Of a stretch of DNA of 64,000 nucleotides, positions 1 to 12,106 are shown piece by piece. The stretch's first letter is position 1; each line of letters opens with the position of its first letter. This stretch comes from Ustilaginoidea virens (lineage: Eukaryota > Ascomycota > Sordariomycetes > Hypocreales > Clavicipitaceae). The stretch covers positions 3,720,001 through 3,784,000 of the forward strand of contig NC_057320.1 of assembly GCF_000687475.1 (NCBI RefSeq), given 5' to 3'. The translations under genes and the position numbers were made by a program. The notes under the pieces were generated by a model, which searched no databases, was not told where the DNA came from, and worked only from the letters and a program-made list of their open reading frames with translations.

Positions 1-601
1 TGGATTATTTACTGTATATCAAGTAAGGTAGGCCTTATTAAAAAAAAGGTGTGGCATTGCTAAATTAGCGTGGTGGGCCTACTAGTGTGGTGGCGGCCTA
101 CTAGTGTGGTGGCTAGTCCACGAGTGTGGTGGGTAGTCACTAGCGTGGTGGTTAGTCACTAGCGTGGTGGCTAATTACTAGTGTGGTGGTTAGGGTGGTT
201 GGAAAGGCTGGATATAGTGGGGCTGCTGATGTATTATATACGTGGCATAGCGAGCATTACGGGGAGCTTTCTTACTGGCTACCTTGGATGCCTGGGCCCA
301 CCCCTCCTTCGTGTATATATAGGATAGCTTTTCCCCTTCTTTCTAGATAGTAGAAGGGTAGCACAATCGAGTCTGTTAATGCACTATATGCCTCTTAACT
401 TCTTACCTTCCCTGCGTTTTCTGGTTATCTTATATTTGCCTTGCCTTTACACTTGCCCTGCTTTATAGCACTTGTATAGTCTTAGGACTTGGTGAAAAAT
501 CTAGTATTATACTAAGATTAGTTCACAGGTCGCAGACAGTCTTGTGCCATCTAGCTAGCTAGTAAGGCTCTGCTTTTATAGTGACCTTGAGAATTGCAAT
601 A
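1..601 (+). mobile_element. LTR of Copia family 1, cut by the window start
   Basis: The segment matches the LTRs of Copia A (26064-26808 reversed): it shares the GTATATCAAGTAAGGTAGGCC block near its start and the ...CCTTGAGAATTGCAATA end. The family start TGTTAAAATCC lies outside the window. Positions about 62-205 carry imperfect 20-bp units of the type CTAGTGTGGTGGCTAGT. The right flank is ATAAT, followed at once by Gypsy sequence, so this is a solo LTR or the end of an element inserted into a Gypsy copy. Confidence 0.8.
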
Positions 602-1680
602 ATAATATATCGTAAGATTAGTTATTTAAGGTTTAGAGATAGGTAATAGACCTTATAGATAAAAGATAAATCTATACAAGTTCCTTATTAATAGTAGTAT
701 TAGTCCTACTTATAAGAAAAGCAAATAGTAGATAGTATTTTTATATAGATTACTAGGCCCTAAATAAGGTTATAGTATAGGATTGGTATCCCCTTCCCTT
801 AATTAAAGAGATATTATACTCTCTATCCTAAGCGAAGTAGTTTATAAAGGTAGATATCTATACTATATTCTATAAGATCTATATTACTAAAGGCGATAAA
901 TACCTAATTGCGTTTTAGACTTATTTCAGTCTTTTTAAATAGTTAGTAACCCCCTTTAGTCTAACTGGGGCCCCTATAATATTCTAGCGATATATTAATA
1001 GGGCCTTACGGGATTTATTAGGGGATTTTACTACTATTTACCTAAATAATATTTTGGTCTATACTAGAGGCTTATAGAAGGAATATAGAGACTATATTAG
1101 GGTTATCTTTAGGCGCCTATAAGATGCCGGCCTAAATCTAGATCTAGATAAAATACGATTTTATAATAAAGGAGGTATACTACCTTAGCTATATTATAAT
1201 AGTAGGAAAAGAGATCTATCTAGACCCTAAGAAGATTAAAGTAATCTAAGAGTAAAAAGCCCCTATAAAATTATAAAGTATTTAGAACTTTTTAGGGTTT
1301 ATAAACTTCTATTGAACTTTTCCTACCTAATTAAGCCCTTAGTGTAATTAATATAGAAGGGTATCCCCTTTTAATAACTTAAAAAAGGAAGAAAAGGCTT
1401 TTTAAGCGCTTAAATAATACTTTATTTTATCCCTAATCTTTACCTAATAGGACCTTAAGAAGGAAATAATCTTTAAGGCGGATAGCTTTAGTATAGCTAT
1501 AAGTAGCTATTTCTCCTAGATTAAAGAGGATAAAATACTCTACCTAATTGCATACTACTTAGTATAGCTTTTAAAAGCTAAATAAAATTATACTATCTAT
1601 AATACGGAGCTATTTATTGTTATCTTATACCTTAAGATATAGTCGGCTAAACTCTATTTTATTACCGCCCTATTTATAAT
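602..1680 (+). pseudogene. Gypsy reverse transcriptase fragment, RIP-degraded
   Basis: Collinear with 6243-7330 of Gypsy A, covering the reverse transcriptase and start of RNase H, with the usual C-to-T and G-to-A differences and many TAG/TAA codons. It is bounded on the left by a family-1 LTR and on the right by the LTR of Copia B, so both Copia insertions appear to have entered one older Gypsy copy whose ends are not in the window. It cannot encode a product. Confidence 0.8.
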
Positions 1681-2362
1681 TGTTGCAATTCTGAGGGTAA
1701 ATATAAAGTGAAGCCGGTATAAGGCAAGACAGATATAAATAACCAGAAACGCAGGAAAGGTAAAAAGAATTAAGAGGCATGCAGTGTATTAATAGACTCG
1801 ATTGTGCTACCCTTCTATTATCTAGAAAGAAAGGGAAAAAGCTATCCTAAATATATCTAAGAGAGAGGGTAGGCCCAGGCATCCAAGGTAGCCAGTAAGA
1901 GAGCTCCTCGTAATACCCATTATACCACGATATATCCAGTCTTACCATATATTTAAAAATAAGGTCTGATACGTCATATTAAGCCTTACCAAATATTTTA
2001 AATAATGCCCGGTGTGCCATATAATATCCAGCCGTATTAAATATTTTTTAAATAATGCCTGGTGTGCCTACGTAATATCCGGCCGTATTAAATATCTTTT
2101 AAATCAGGCCCGGTACGTCATATGCCGCCATACCATATATTTTAGAAATAAGGCCCGATACGTCATATCAAGCCTTACCAAAAATAAGGCCCGATAAAGG
2201 CCTACCTTATTTGGTATACAGTACTAATCCACTGAAAATCCGGAAGGTAAACGGTAAAGACCCAAGATTGGTACGATACACCGTATAACTAGTAAGACAG
2301 TTGTAAGTCTAAAAAACGGTAGAAAGGCCAGCAGTCTAGTAGACTACCATAGGATTTTAACA
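1681..2362 (-). repeat. 3' LTR of Copia B (family 1)
   Basis: On the plus strand it begins TGTTGCAATTCTGAGGG and ends AGGATTTTAACA, the reverse of the family-1 ends. Positions about 1940-2200 hold decayed copies of a roughly 51-bp unit also seen in the LTRs at 51559 and 53962. The left flank is ATAAT, inside Gypsy sequence. Length is 682 bp. Confidence 0.85.
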
Positions 2363-2370
2363 ACCCCTCT
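2363..2370 (-). other. Polypurine tract of Copia B
   Basis: AGAGGGGT on the minus strand directly abuts the 3' LTR start. It is the RIP or point variant of the AGAGGGGG found at the same place in Copia A and Copia F. This is the expected plus-strand priming site for reverse transcription. Confidence 0.75.
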
Positions 2371-3878
2371 GATTAGCTACTATAGTAGCAAGCTAATCGT
2401 ATATAAAGAATAGGGAAAGAAAATGCATTAAAAAGGGCTAAAGAAAAATATATATATTAAAAAAACCTTAGTTAAAACAGTATAAGTTAGCAGGCCCTAA
2501 GGCCTAGTAACTCACGGAACCTAGTAAATTTAAGGCCCGGCAGTGGCTTAGTAAGACCGTCAGCAGGCATACTATTAGTAGGTAAGTAGGTAATATTAAC
2601 CAAGCCCAGCTGGGCTTGCTCCCTAATATACCGGGATTTTAATAGCATATGCTTGGTGCGAGCATACTGATTGGGGTCATTAGAATTTGATATAGAGCCC
2701 TGGTTATCGCAATATAGCGGTTTAAGGCGTTCTGTATTAATATCTAGCTCTTTACAGAGGTTAGATAGCCACTGTACCTCACGGATCGTCTTAAGTAAAG
2801 CATCTAATTCGGCTTCTAAAGTAGATAGTACTACTAAAGAGGCTCGCTTAGAACGCCAGCTAATAGGACCACAATTAATAATAGTAAAAAAACCTCCAGT
2901 TGATTTAGAAGTCTCTTTACAGCCAGCAAAATCGCTATCTAAATAAGCGGTTATAATAGGCTGTTACTTGCTATTAGTAGTACGATAATAAATAGCTATA
3001 TTTTCAGTGCCTTTAAGATAGCTAAAAGCGCCCTTCGCAGCATTTAGATACACAGTAGTTGCCTTAGTTATAAACCGAGAGAGGTACTAGGTGGGAAATG
3101 CTAGGTCGGGCCTAGTTATCATTATAAGCTATATTATAATGCCAATAAGGCTCTAATAAAGACTTTGATTAGTAGGGCTAAGATCCTTTCCACTAGATTC
3201 ATTTAGAACCCCTAGTTATAGTGGAATAAGCTAAGGTTTAACATCCTGTAAGCCAAATTTAGCTAGGACTTCTGCTATAAATTGGGCTTGGTGTAGCCAC
3301 AATAAACCTTCCTTCCTATTCCGTATAATCTATATGCCTAGGAAGAAGGAAGCCGGACCGCAGTCTTCTATAGCATAGACCTTATAGAATTTCTTTTTTA
3401 GCTGGTTAATATAAATTATATTAGGACCAACCAATAGGCAGTCATCAATATAAGTAACAATAAAGGTGCTAGTTTGCTTATTATAAAAGACGGCAGCATC
3501 AGAAGCTAATAGTAAAAATCCTTCACTAGAAATCAGGTCTTTTAGCCGATATTGCTATTCGCGGGGAGCTTATTTTAGTCCGTATAGGGCCTTCTTTAAT
3601 AAAATAGCTTACTTTATAGAAGGGTCAAAGCCAGCTTCTTTAAGCAAAGTTAGTAACTATTGCCACTATATATCAGACTAAAGCTTGTTATTGTTATTAG
3701 TTAATAATAGGCTCTCCGTAAATTTAAGAAATTCATTAGGGATATCCATATAAATTGTTTTAGAAAGTTCGCTATTTAAAAAGGCGCCTATAAAGTCGAT
3801 TTGTTCTATTTCCCAATTATTACTAGCTGCTAAGGCTAGTATAACCCTTTAGGTAGGTGAGATAGAGGTAGAAGTATA
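2371..3878 (-). pseudogene. Copia B RNase H and RT part
   Basis: Aligns by eye with the 3' half of the Copia A polyprotein frame and ends at a TAA at 2487-2489, as in Copia A. The RNase H domain lies roughly at 2490-3060 and the RT up to 3878, where Gypsy A interrupts it; the frame resumes at 9531. Many TAG/TAA codons replace CAG, CAA and TGG. An open stretch on the opposite strand near 2671-2946 is only the antisense of RNase H. Confidence 0.8.
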
Positions 3879-3883
3879 GGTAT

Positions 3884-4138
3884 TGTTACGGACTCGGGCT
3901 ATGCCCGTGTCATGGATTGACTGAGGCTCGGGCTGCGCCCGTGCCTAGTCCGGAACGGACGATATAAGGTAGACGCGCGGGCCCATAAGGGCAACGTTAG
4001 GGCTCTAGCCCGTGCTATATACGGATGTATATAGACTGCGGAAGGGACCCGATTCGGGCTTTTCTCCCTTCCTCCTTAATTTTATTAATACATCCGATTG
4101 ACGCCTATTCGCAGTCGCCCTAGGGCCAGTCTATCATA
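3884..4138 (+). repeat. 5' LTR of Gypsy A
   Basis: Starts TGTTACGGACTCGGGC and ends AGTCTATCATA (RIP form of AGTCCGTCACA). Length 255 bp, the same as the 3' copy. Immediately preceded by the GGTAT target duplication. Confidence 0.92.
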
Positions 4139-5378
4139 ATTAATACAACTCTCTCAACCCTTATTGTTATACCATATATAACCGCCGATAATGGATATAG
4201 GGCCCTTATAGAATACCACAGGCTTAGATGATGCCTAATGCGCCTCCGCTTATTAATAGGCCGCTTAATAGGAGTTAATTACTAATACTATAGAAGTCCT
4301 TAATATAAGGTTTTAAGAATAGCTATTTTAAAGCCAGGAGAGTGAGCGTTAGATGTGCGCTCAGGCTGAATAGACCGAGCGTCAGATGCTAGCCTTTATC
4401 GACTAGATGCAATAATAATTATCGCCAGCCCCTATAATAACCCTTAACCGGTTTTAGACTAATTCTATCCTAACCCTAGAGGAAACCCGACCTAGGCGTA
4501 AGCTAATACCGGTCGGGGAACCCTTTAATAGTAAAAAGGCTATATTTACCATATAGAAGACCTTTATAGAGTATAAGTTAGAGATCGATTGGGACTTTAT
4601 CGATAACGATAAGACTTAATAGATGTTTATCTATTAGAACCTCTTGGCTATAGTCTAATCCTAAGTCGCGGTATTTTTTGAAAATGGCGCGGCCTTTTAT
4701 TACTGCCTTATAGTTTTCTTTAACTACTTATAGCGACTCTTTAAGGACCCGCATTAGGAGGAACACATAATTAGTAAGCTTAAGTATACCCTCCGTTAGG
4801 CGCTAAAAGAACCCTTTTCTACCTTCTTCGTGCGTTTTAAAGAGAAATTAATATTAGTAGGGGGGCTTAGGTAGCCTAAGTCGGTTAAGTTAGAAATACT
4901 CCGATCTGCCTTTAACCCTTATATATTGGATAAGATTATCGGCCTAGGGGTCTCCCGTAAGGACTATAATACGGCTATTATATAGTACTATAAAATCGCT
5001 ATCGACCTAGAGATAAGCCTTACCGCGAAACGCTATATAGACCCTTACTGGAATTATAATAATAACGCCTAGGATCTGCAGGCAACCGCTTGGGATAAGG
5101 ATAGTAATATGCCTATAATAGGCGTTAATAAGCTAGGTTCGAAGGGTAAAGAGAAGTTATCTATTAAGAGGGCAGTATAGGTTTTAAGAGAGGTCCTTAA
5201 GGAGCGCTATTAGAAATTACTTTATACCCGATGCAGAGATACCGGCTATAAAATACCGGAATATAAGCTAAGGCTAGCCTAGCCTCTACTAGAGATAACT
5301 ATGGCTTCTATAGACCTAAAGGCTATAGAAGCCTTATAAATCGCTAAATTTAGAGATAGTAATAATAGCGATCCTTAG
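4139..5378 (+). pseudogene. Gypsy A gag, RIP-degraded
   Basis: Decayed capsid/nucleocapsid frame. Translatable pieces include LKEPFSTFFVRFKEKL near 4803, typical of retrotransposon gag. Near 5232 a CCHC-type zinc knuckle has decayed: CRDTGYKIPEY retains the first Cys, while a Tyr stands where His is expected and another where the last Cys is expected, both explained by C-to-T changes. The frame closes at a TAG at 5376-5378, and the -1 frame opens at the same point. It encodes nothing now. Confidence 0.75.
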
Positions 5379-8300
5379 AGAAAAGATTAGCCTTCGAGCC
5401 GAATTTCGCAAAAGGGCTTAAAAAATATACCTAGCCTTTAGCTAGGTTACGATAGGAATACTATATAAGGGAGACTAATAATATTAAAGACCGTATAGAT
5501 AGATACCCCTTTTTAATCCCGATATTATATAATAATTCTACTTTTATCGATACCCTAATTGATTCTAGTTATAACTGCTATAGTGCGATAAGCGAAAGAA
5601 CTATCTAAAGGTTAAGACTCTAGCTTATCTGCCTACTATCTTATAAGAAACTTAGGACTATAGTAGATATAAAGAGTCGATCGGGGGAGTAGTAGACTAC
5701 CCCCTTGATTACCTATACTATCTATATCGATATCGATATCGATAGATAGCCGTTAGCTATAATACTATATATCGTCTTAGGCCTTACCTGCGATATTATC
5801 CTAGGGTTGCCTTGGATAGAGTATTGCGATATTGAACTTTAGGTAAAGTAGTACCGATTAAGAATTAAAGCCGCTAGTAGCCTCCTTATAAGGGAATTAA
5901 CCACTCGATCCTTTAGGCCTGCCGCAATTAATATTCTTAGATTGGTCTTTTATAGTATATTATAATGCGCGGTATATACTTAAGATAACTCGATCTCTTT
6001 CTTCCTTATAAGCCTATAGGAGTTTATATATATCTTCTGCATTATGCTCCTGCTATATTAGAATTCAGCTTCCCCTCCGGCCTAAGTGCGGACCCTACTA
6101 TTAGAGCTTTAGGACTTTACCGACCTCTTCGATAAGGCGAAGGCCTCTAGCCTCTTACTATACTAGGGCATGCTTGATCACTATATTAAGCTTAAACCGA
6201 CCCTAGATAGGGGGCTACCCGACCTCCTATAGGGACCACTATATAATATACCGCGGGACTAGCTACTTAAGGTTTAAAGATAGGTAATAGACCTTATAGA
6301 TAAAGGATAGATCTATATAAGCTCCTTATTAGTAGTAGTATTAGTCCTACTCGCGAAAAAGGCGAATAGCGGATAGCATTTTTACGTAGATTACCGGGCC
6401 CTAAATAAGGTTATAGTATAGGATTAGTATCCCCTTCCCTTAATTAAGGAGATACTATATTCCTTATCCTAGGCAAAGTAGTTTATAAAGGTAGATATTT
6501 GCATTATATTCTATAAGATCTATATCGCTAAAGGCGATAAATACCTGACTATATTTTAGACCCGCTTCGGCCTCTTTAAGTAGTTAGTAACCCCTTTTAG
6601 CTTAACTAGGGCCCCCGCGATATTCCAGCATTATATTAATAGGGCCTTAGGGGATTTATTAGGGGATTTCGCTATTGCCTATCTAGACGATATTTTAGTC
6701 TATACCGGCGGCTTATAGAAGGAATATATAGACCGTATTAGGGTTGTCTTTAGACGCCTATAAGATACCGGTCTAAATCTAGATCTAGATAAATATGACT
6801 TTATAGTAAAGGAGGTATACTACTTTGGCTATATTATAATAGTAGGGAAGGAGATCTGCCTAGACCCTAAGAAGATTAAAGCGATCTAAGAGTAGGAAGC
6901 CCTTACGAAATTATAGGGTATTTAAAGCTTTTTAGGTTTTATAAATTTCTATTGCAATTTTATCCTAGACTTCTCTTACCTAGCCGAGCCTTTAGTTTAA
7001 TTAATGCGGAAGGGTATTCCCTTTTAATAGCTCGAAAAGGAGGAAAAGGCTTTTTAAGCGTTTAAATAGTACTTTATCTTGTATCTAGTCCTTACTTAAT
7101 AGGACCCTAAGAGGGAAATAATCCTTAAGGTAGATAACTTTAGTATAGCTCTTAGTAGCTGCCTCTCTTAAATCGGGGAGGATAGAATACTCTATCTAGT
7201 CGTATATTATTCGGTATAGCTTACAAAGGCTAAACGGAATTATACTATCTATAATAAGGAGCTGCTTGCTATTATTGCGTGCCTTAAGGTATAATCGGCT
7301 AAGCTTTATTCTATTGCCGCCCTATTTATAATCCTTACGGACTATAAGAACTTTAAGTACTTCGCCCGATTAAGGGAGATATCGGAATACTAAGCGCGAT
7401 AGGCCGAGATATTAGCCCTTTTTAACTTCTACCTTTAGTACCGGCCTGGCTTATAGGCCTAATGCCCTAATGCCTTCTCGCGATAGGAGTAAGAGGCAGA
7501 CGGTATAGTACTAAGGTTTAGCTAAGTCTTTTAATTATTATCTATTTCTGCTATAGAGGTAGACCCGATAAAGGTTTAGCCGGACCTAATAGGAGATCGG
7601 CCGACTATAGCCCTAGGTATAATAGAGGATAGGCTAATAGCGGTTTTATCGACCAGAATCTCCTTGCCTAGCAGCTCTTAGGTTTTTGCCGATATATACC
7701 TATAGGCGCTTTAGGATTAAGCTATAGCTAAGGATGAACTATATTAGGCCTAGTAGAAGGCTATAGCGAATAGAGAATAATAATTCTTTATAGAGGCGAA
7801 AACTAAAGAGTAGATTATAGATTATACCCTAAATACCTATAGAGCGCTACTCTACTAGGGCTAGGTTTAGCTCCCTTCGTTTAAGCCGCTAATAACTATA
7901 GTAATCTAACGATGCTATGACTCCCCTATTATAGGGCACTTAGGGAAAAATACGATTTTTTAACTCTTACGATAGGACTATTATTTCAATAGTATATCGT
8001 CTAAGGTGGCTCGGTTTATTTAGAATTGCTAATACTATGGGGCGTATAAGAGCCGCTAATTGCGATAGGGCCTACTCTAGCCTTTACTGATCTTAGATCG
8101 TTTTTAGTTTTAAATCTCTATTGACTTTATAATTAACCTCCTAGCCTAGGATGCCTCCGACCCGCGTTACCTAATGGTTATTACCGACCGCCTATCTAAG
8201 TATATCTAGCTTAAAGTAATGCACTTAATGCGAGCGGAGGATTATACGGAATAGTTTTTTAACTGCTAATAGCGGTACTATGGATTTCCCGTCTAGATTA

Positions 8301-9183
8301 TCAGCAATAGAGGCTTAGACTAGGTAGGCTAATTCTAGACCACGATATGCAAGGCTATTAGGACTGAATAACTCCTCTCAATTGTATACTACCTATAGAC
8401 CAATAGTAGTATAGAGCATATAAACTAGGAGGTCTAGGCTATTTTATGCATTAAGGTAGCGTTCGACTAATACGATTGGCCCTAATATCTTGCGACTTAT
8501 TAATATGCTCTAAATAACTATACTTCTTTAGTCACTAGATATAGTCCTAACCGTCTCTTAAATAGCTTCGACTTTCCTATTATGGCACCTCCCCCCGATA
8601 TTATGCTAAGTTTAATGACCCCTAAGGGGCGAGCGGCGCGTTTTTTGGCTATAATGCGGGAGGGGGGCGAACTCACTTAGGCTGCTATCGCCTTTGCCTA
8701 GTAGCGGTAATAAGATATAATAAACCGCTCCTGACGCCTAGCGGAATGCTACTAAGTTGGGGACTAAGTCTAGCTAAGCCTACGGAATATTAAGACTAAT
8801 CGGCCTTGTAAGAAGCTCGACTGGGTATCTGCTAAATATACTATTATAGCCGTCCTATCCCTGCTTAATATCCGACTCGATGTTCCTAATAGTATCTACC
8901 TAGTTTTTTACGTTAATCTTATAGAATATGCCGCTTTTAACCTGCTGCCGAGCCAAATACTTATAGATACTAGGCCTGGTCCCTTATTAGTCCTACTAGA
9001 GGACTCTAATATCCTGCATAAGGAATTCGAGGTCGAGGAGATACTAGCTGCTAAAAACGCTTGGGGTTGTGGCGGTAAACGTAATATGCTGGTAAAATGG
9101 AAGGGGTATGACTCGCCGATTTGGGAACCGCTAGAGAACTTTAAGGATACTGTAGCGTGGGCGGCATTTAAGGTTAAATAGGG
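5379..9183 (+). pseudogene. Gypsy A pol: protease, RT, RNase H, integrase, chromodomain
   Basis: One ancestral frame, with codon starts in the same phase throughout. The aspartic protease site survives as FIDTLIDSS near 5543 (DSG has become DSS). RT is at about 6240-6960 with an intact YLDDILVY at 6680 onward. Integrase lies at about 7880-8700: an HHCC-like region, then IDFI with a first Asp, SNRGLD where SDRG would be expected (Asp to Asn), and a retained Glu in SIEHIN. A chromodomain closes the frame at about 9003-9180 (VEEILAAKN..., LVKWKGY, WEPLENF), all aromatic-cage positions visible. Chromodomains steer integration to modified histone H3. TAG/TAA stops are frequent, so the copy is dead. 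Confidence 0.85.
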
Positions 9184-9260
9184 GGATATTCGGATATATA
9201 ATAGACCCAGTTGAACCCTATAGTAATCCTGATATAGAATAGATGAAATTTTTCCCGGCG

Positions 9261-9270
9261 AAGGGGGGTA
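9261..9270 (+). other. Polypurine tract of Gypsy A
   Basis: AAGGGGGGTA lies directly before the 3' LTR (TATTATGGACTCGGGC). The same tract, reversed, abuts the 3' LTR of Gypsy B at about 39524-39533. Confidence 0.75.
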
Positions 9271-9525
9271 TATTATGGACTCGGGCTATGCCTGTGTTAT
9301 GGATTGACTGAGGCTCGGGCTGCGCCTGTGCCTAGTCTGGAACGGACGATATAAGGTAGATGCGCGGGCCTATAAGGGTAACGTTAGGGCTTTAGCCCGC
9401 GCCACACACGGATGTATATAGACTGCGGAAGGGACCCGATTCGGGCTCTTCTCCCTTCCTCCTTAGTTTTATCAATACATCCGATTGACGCCTATTCGCA
9501 GTCGCCCTAGGGCCAGTCCGTCACA
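9271..9525 (+). repeat. 3' LTR of Gypsy A
   Basis: 255 bp, beginning TATTATGGAC (RIP form of TGTTACGGAC) and ending CAGTCCGTCACA. Followed by the second GGTAT target copy at 9526-9530. Confidence 0.92.
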
Positions 9526-9530
9526 GGTAT

Positions 9531-9614
9531 ACTAAAAGTCCTTTCCTTCGACTTACTTAAAACCCTTAACTACTAATCTAGCCTTGTATTTTATAGGCTG
9601 ATTATTAGCATCCT
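9531..9614 (-). pseudogene. Copia B RT fragment between two insertions
   Basis: Short resumption of the Copia B frame after Gypsy A, corresponding to the Copia A sequence around 28325-28400. It is cut at 9614 by a solo LTR. Confidence 0.75.
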
Positions 9615-10340
9615 TGTTGAAATCAGCGCTTTTTTAGCTGTATTTTGGTACTGGTCTCGCTACCGTACGACGTCTCTACGTTGAGATATCGCGGTGGCTA
9701 TACCAGGCGTTATGGTGGGGCACAGCGCCCCACAACGCCGATTACAGTGGGCCACAGCGCCGGTCACGGCACCGGCACAGCGCCCCACAGCCGGCCACAG
9801 CGGCCGGTCACAGCGGGCCACAGGGCCCACAACAGGCGGCGCATTTCTACGGGATTACCAAATGGGCAAACCAGCACTTTCGGCCTTCTACATACAGTCA
9901 CCCGCTACACCGGTCATTTACGGCAGACCGATATAGGGCTTCCGGCCCGTACGGCAGGCTGTTATAGGGCATCCGGCACACCGCTACAAGCCACTGGGCT
10001 TGGTTGGGTAGGCATTGGGTAGGCACTGGGTAGGATATTGGGCACAGACTGGGCACGGTTGGGCAGACCGACTTTTCGTCGGGTTTTTCGCTATTTTTGC
10101 GGTTTTTCATTATTTTCAACCACTTCTTCAAGATGGTAGAAATATGCCCAAAATTCCCTCTTTCTAGCTAGAATAGTCACCAATAATTAGAATCAGATTT
10201 CCCTGACATCTTTGCTCTGGTCAACCTCTTGTGCGCTTTAAATCTTTAACCAGCTCTTTGTTTTATTCTGCAACGCCTTGTACGCCACTGTCGGTATCCA
10301 GTACATTTCCAACAGTGTTCTGAATCACCATTTTGCAACA
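9615..10340 (+). mobile_element. Solo LTR, Copia family 2
   Basis: Starts TGTTGAAATCAGCGC and ends ATTTTGCAACA, a TGTTG...CAACA inverted terminal pair, flanked by the perfect duplication ATCCT (9610-9614, 10341-10345). Removing it restores the Copia B frame. The same LTR forms the 3' end of Copia D at 49509. Positions 9640-9990 are GC-rich with CACAGCGCC-type short repeats, open in several frames, and look little affected by RIP, which points to a late insertion. Confidence 0.93.
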
Positions 10341-10345
10341 ATCCT

Positions 10346-11357
10346 TTTTAACCCGAAAAACAGGTCTATTATATATAATTTTCCTATCAATAGGAATGCT
10401 AGACTTAGGAATAAATTAGAAGACTTTAGTATTTAAAAGCTACTCGAATTCCTTAAATAGTGCCTTTATCTAAAGGTCTTTTTCTTTTTTAGGGCATTAT
10501 AGCATATCCTTCCAGTTATTAGACGTACCATCAGGGGCCTTTTTAGCTAGCTTACGCTTAGCTGCATAGTAGGAATCCTATATCAGGTGGTATAGAATAT
10601 TACCCTCTTAAGGGAATAAGTCGGTAAGGCTAGTAGGGTTGGTAGGGCCTATAGGATTAGTAGGGCCGGTAGGGCCAGTAAGGCCAGCAGGGTCGGTAGG
10701 GCTAGTAGGGCTAGTAGGGCCAGCAGGGCCAGTAAGGTCGGTAGGATTAAGGCTGGTAAGGATATCTATAAGGTCATCCTTTACAGTAGCCGGGGACTGT
10801 ATTATAGGACGGTAATCCGTAGTAGCATTAGTATTGGTAATACTGATAAGATTAGTAGGGTCCGGGACGCTTTCTAGGTCATCCAGAATAACATTAGTAT
10901 TATTAATGTTAGTAAGGTTAGTAGGGTCAGGGATGCTTTCCAGGTCATCCAGTAAAATAGCAGGTTCTTTACTGCTAGATATCCCCTATAAACTTATATT
11001 TTGCCCTCTGTGAAAGTCTCCTTTTAGGCCACTTAATATAGGGCCTATACCTTTATTTGAGTGGATAAAGGTAATAAAGGTTATTTTAGTAATAACCTTC
11101 TTTTTTAGAAGGTAAACTAGGTAGGTATTATTACCTAGAGTGGCAAAGAGCCTATTAGGCTCGGTTTAGGGCGCTAATTTACAACTTTTTATATGCTTCT
11201 CGTATAGTATAAGTACCTTAATAGCAGCTCTAATAGCCCTAAGGTTAATAAGGTCAGGATAGTACTTAGGGGTTATTTAGTTATAGTCTTTTAATAACTC
11301 TAAATAAGGGCTAGAAGGTCTATTAGTAACTGCTATAATATTTACCAGCATAATAAC
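10346..11357 (-). pseudogene. Copia B integrase C-terminus and proline-rich linker
   Basis: Aligns with the segment 28380-29390 of Copia A. Positions about 10620-10745 hold repeated AGGGCCAGTAGGGCT-like units that encode a Gly/Pro/Ala-rich linker on the minus strand between integrase and RT. Stops of TAG/TAA type break the frame. Confidence 0.8.
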
Positions 11358-11362
11358 GCTAG

Positions 11363-12101
11363 TGTTGAAATCAGCGCCTTTTTAGCTGTATTTTGGTACT
11401 GGTCTCGCCACCATACGACGTCTCTACGTTGAGATATCACGGTGGCTATACCAGGCGCTATAGTGGGGCACAGCGCCCCACAACGCCGATTACAGTGGGC
11501 CACAGCGCCGGTCACGGCACCGGTACAGCGACCCACATCCGGCCACAGCGGCCGGTCACAGCGGGCCACAGGGCCCACAACAGGCGGCGCATTTCTACGG
11601 GATTACCAAATGGGCAAAACCTTGCTAATACCAGCACTTTCGGCCTTCTACATACAGTCATCCGCTACACCGCGCCTTTACGGCACACCGATATAGGGCT
11701 TCCGGCCCGTACGGCAGGCTGTTATAGGGCATCCGGCACACCGCTATAAGCCACTGGGCTTGGTTGGGTAGGCATTGGGTAGGCACTGGGTAGGATATTG
11801 GGCACAGACTGGGCACGGTTGGGCAGACCGACTTTTCGTCGGGTTTTTCGCTATTTTTGCGGTTTTTCATTATTTTCAACCACTTTTTCAAGATGGTAGA
11901 AATATGCCCAAAATTCCCTCTTTCTAGCTAGAATAGTCACCAACAATTAGAATCAGATTTCCCTGACATCTTTGCTCTGGTCAACCTCTTATGCGCTTTA
12001 AATCTTTAACCAGCTCTTTGTTTTATTCTGCAACGCCTTGCACGCCACTGTCGGTACTTAGTATACTTTCCAACAGTGTTCTGAGTCACCATTTTGCAAC
12101 A
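11363..12101 (+). mobile_element. Solo LTR, Copia family 2 (second copy in Copia B)
   Basis: 739 bp, starting TGTTGAAATCAGCGCC and ending TTTTGCAACA, with perfect target duplication GCTAG at 11358-11362 and 12102-12106. Nearly identical to the copy at 9615 except for a short insertion near 11618. Both are solo LTRs, so each most likely lost its internal region by LTR-LTR recombination. Confidence 0.93.
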
Positions 12102-12106
12102 GCTAG

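Larger units (their letters stand above)
3884..9525 (+). mobile_element. Gypsy A, chromodomain Ty3/gypsy retrotransposon
   Basis: A complete 5,642-bp element inserted in the RT region of Copia B, with TSD GGTAT at 3879-3883 and 9526-9530. Two 255-bp LTRs (3884-4138 and 9271-9525) differ mostly by transitions. Internal order is gag, protease, RT, RNase H, integrase, chromodomain, which is the chromovirus order. Gag reads in one frame and pol in the -1 frame. RIP stops inactivate it. Gypsy B has the same LTR and layout. No TGG-type tRNA primer site is obvious after the 5' LTR. Confidence 0.92.

Noticed and set aside
62..205. Regular spacing of similar 20-bp units, considered as a CRISPR array
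   Set aside because: Eukaryotic LTR minisatellite with contiguous degenerate units and no unique spacers; the same array is in both Copia A LTRs.
5507..5513. CCCTTTT, a perfect -1 frameshift heptamer before a TAA in one frame of Gypsy A
   Set aside because: The pol frame is already open and protein-like upstream of this point (NNIKDRIDRYPF), so no shift is needed here; the switch lies near 5376.
9645..10131. Open frames of 77-125 codons on both strands, repeated at 11342-11891, 49641-50044 and 50458-50721
   Set aside because: They lie inside family-2 LTRs with exact target duplications; the GC-rich short repeats keep several frames open at once and no frame is protein-like.
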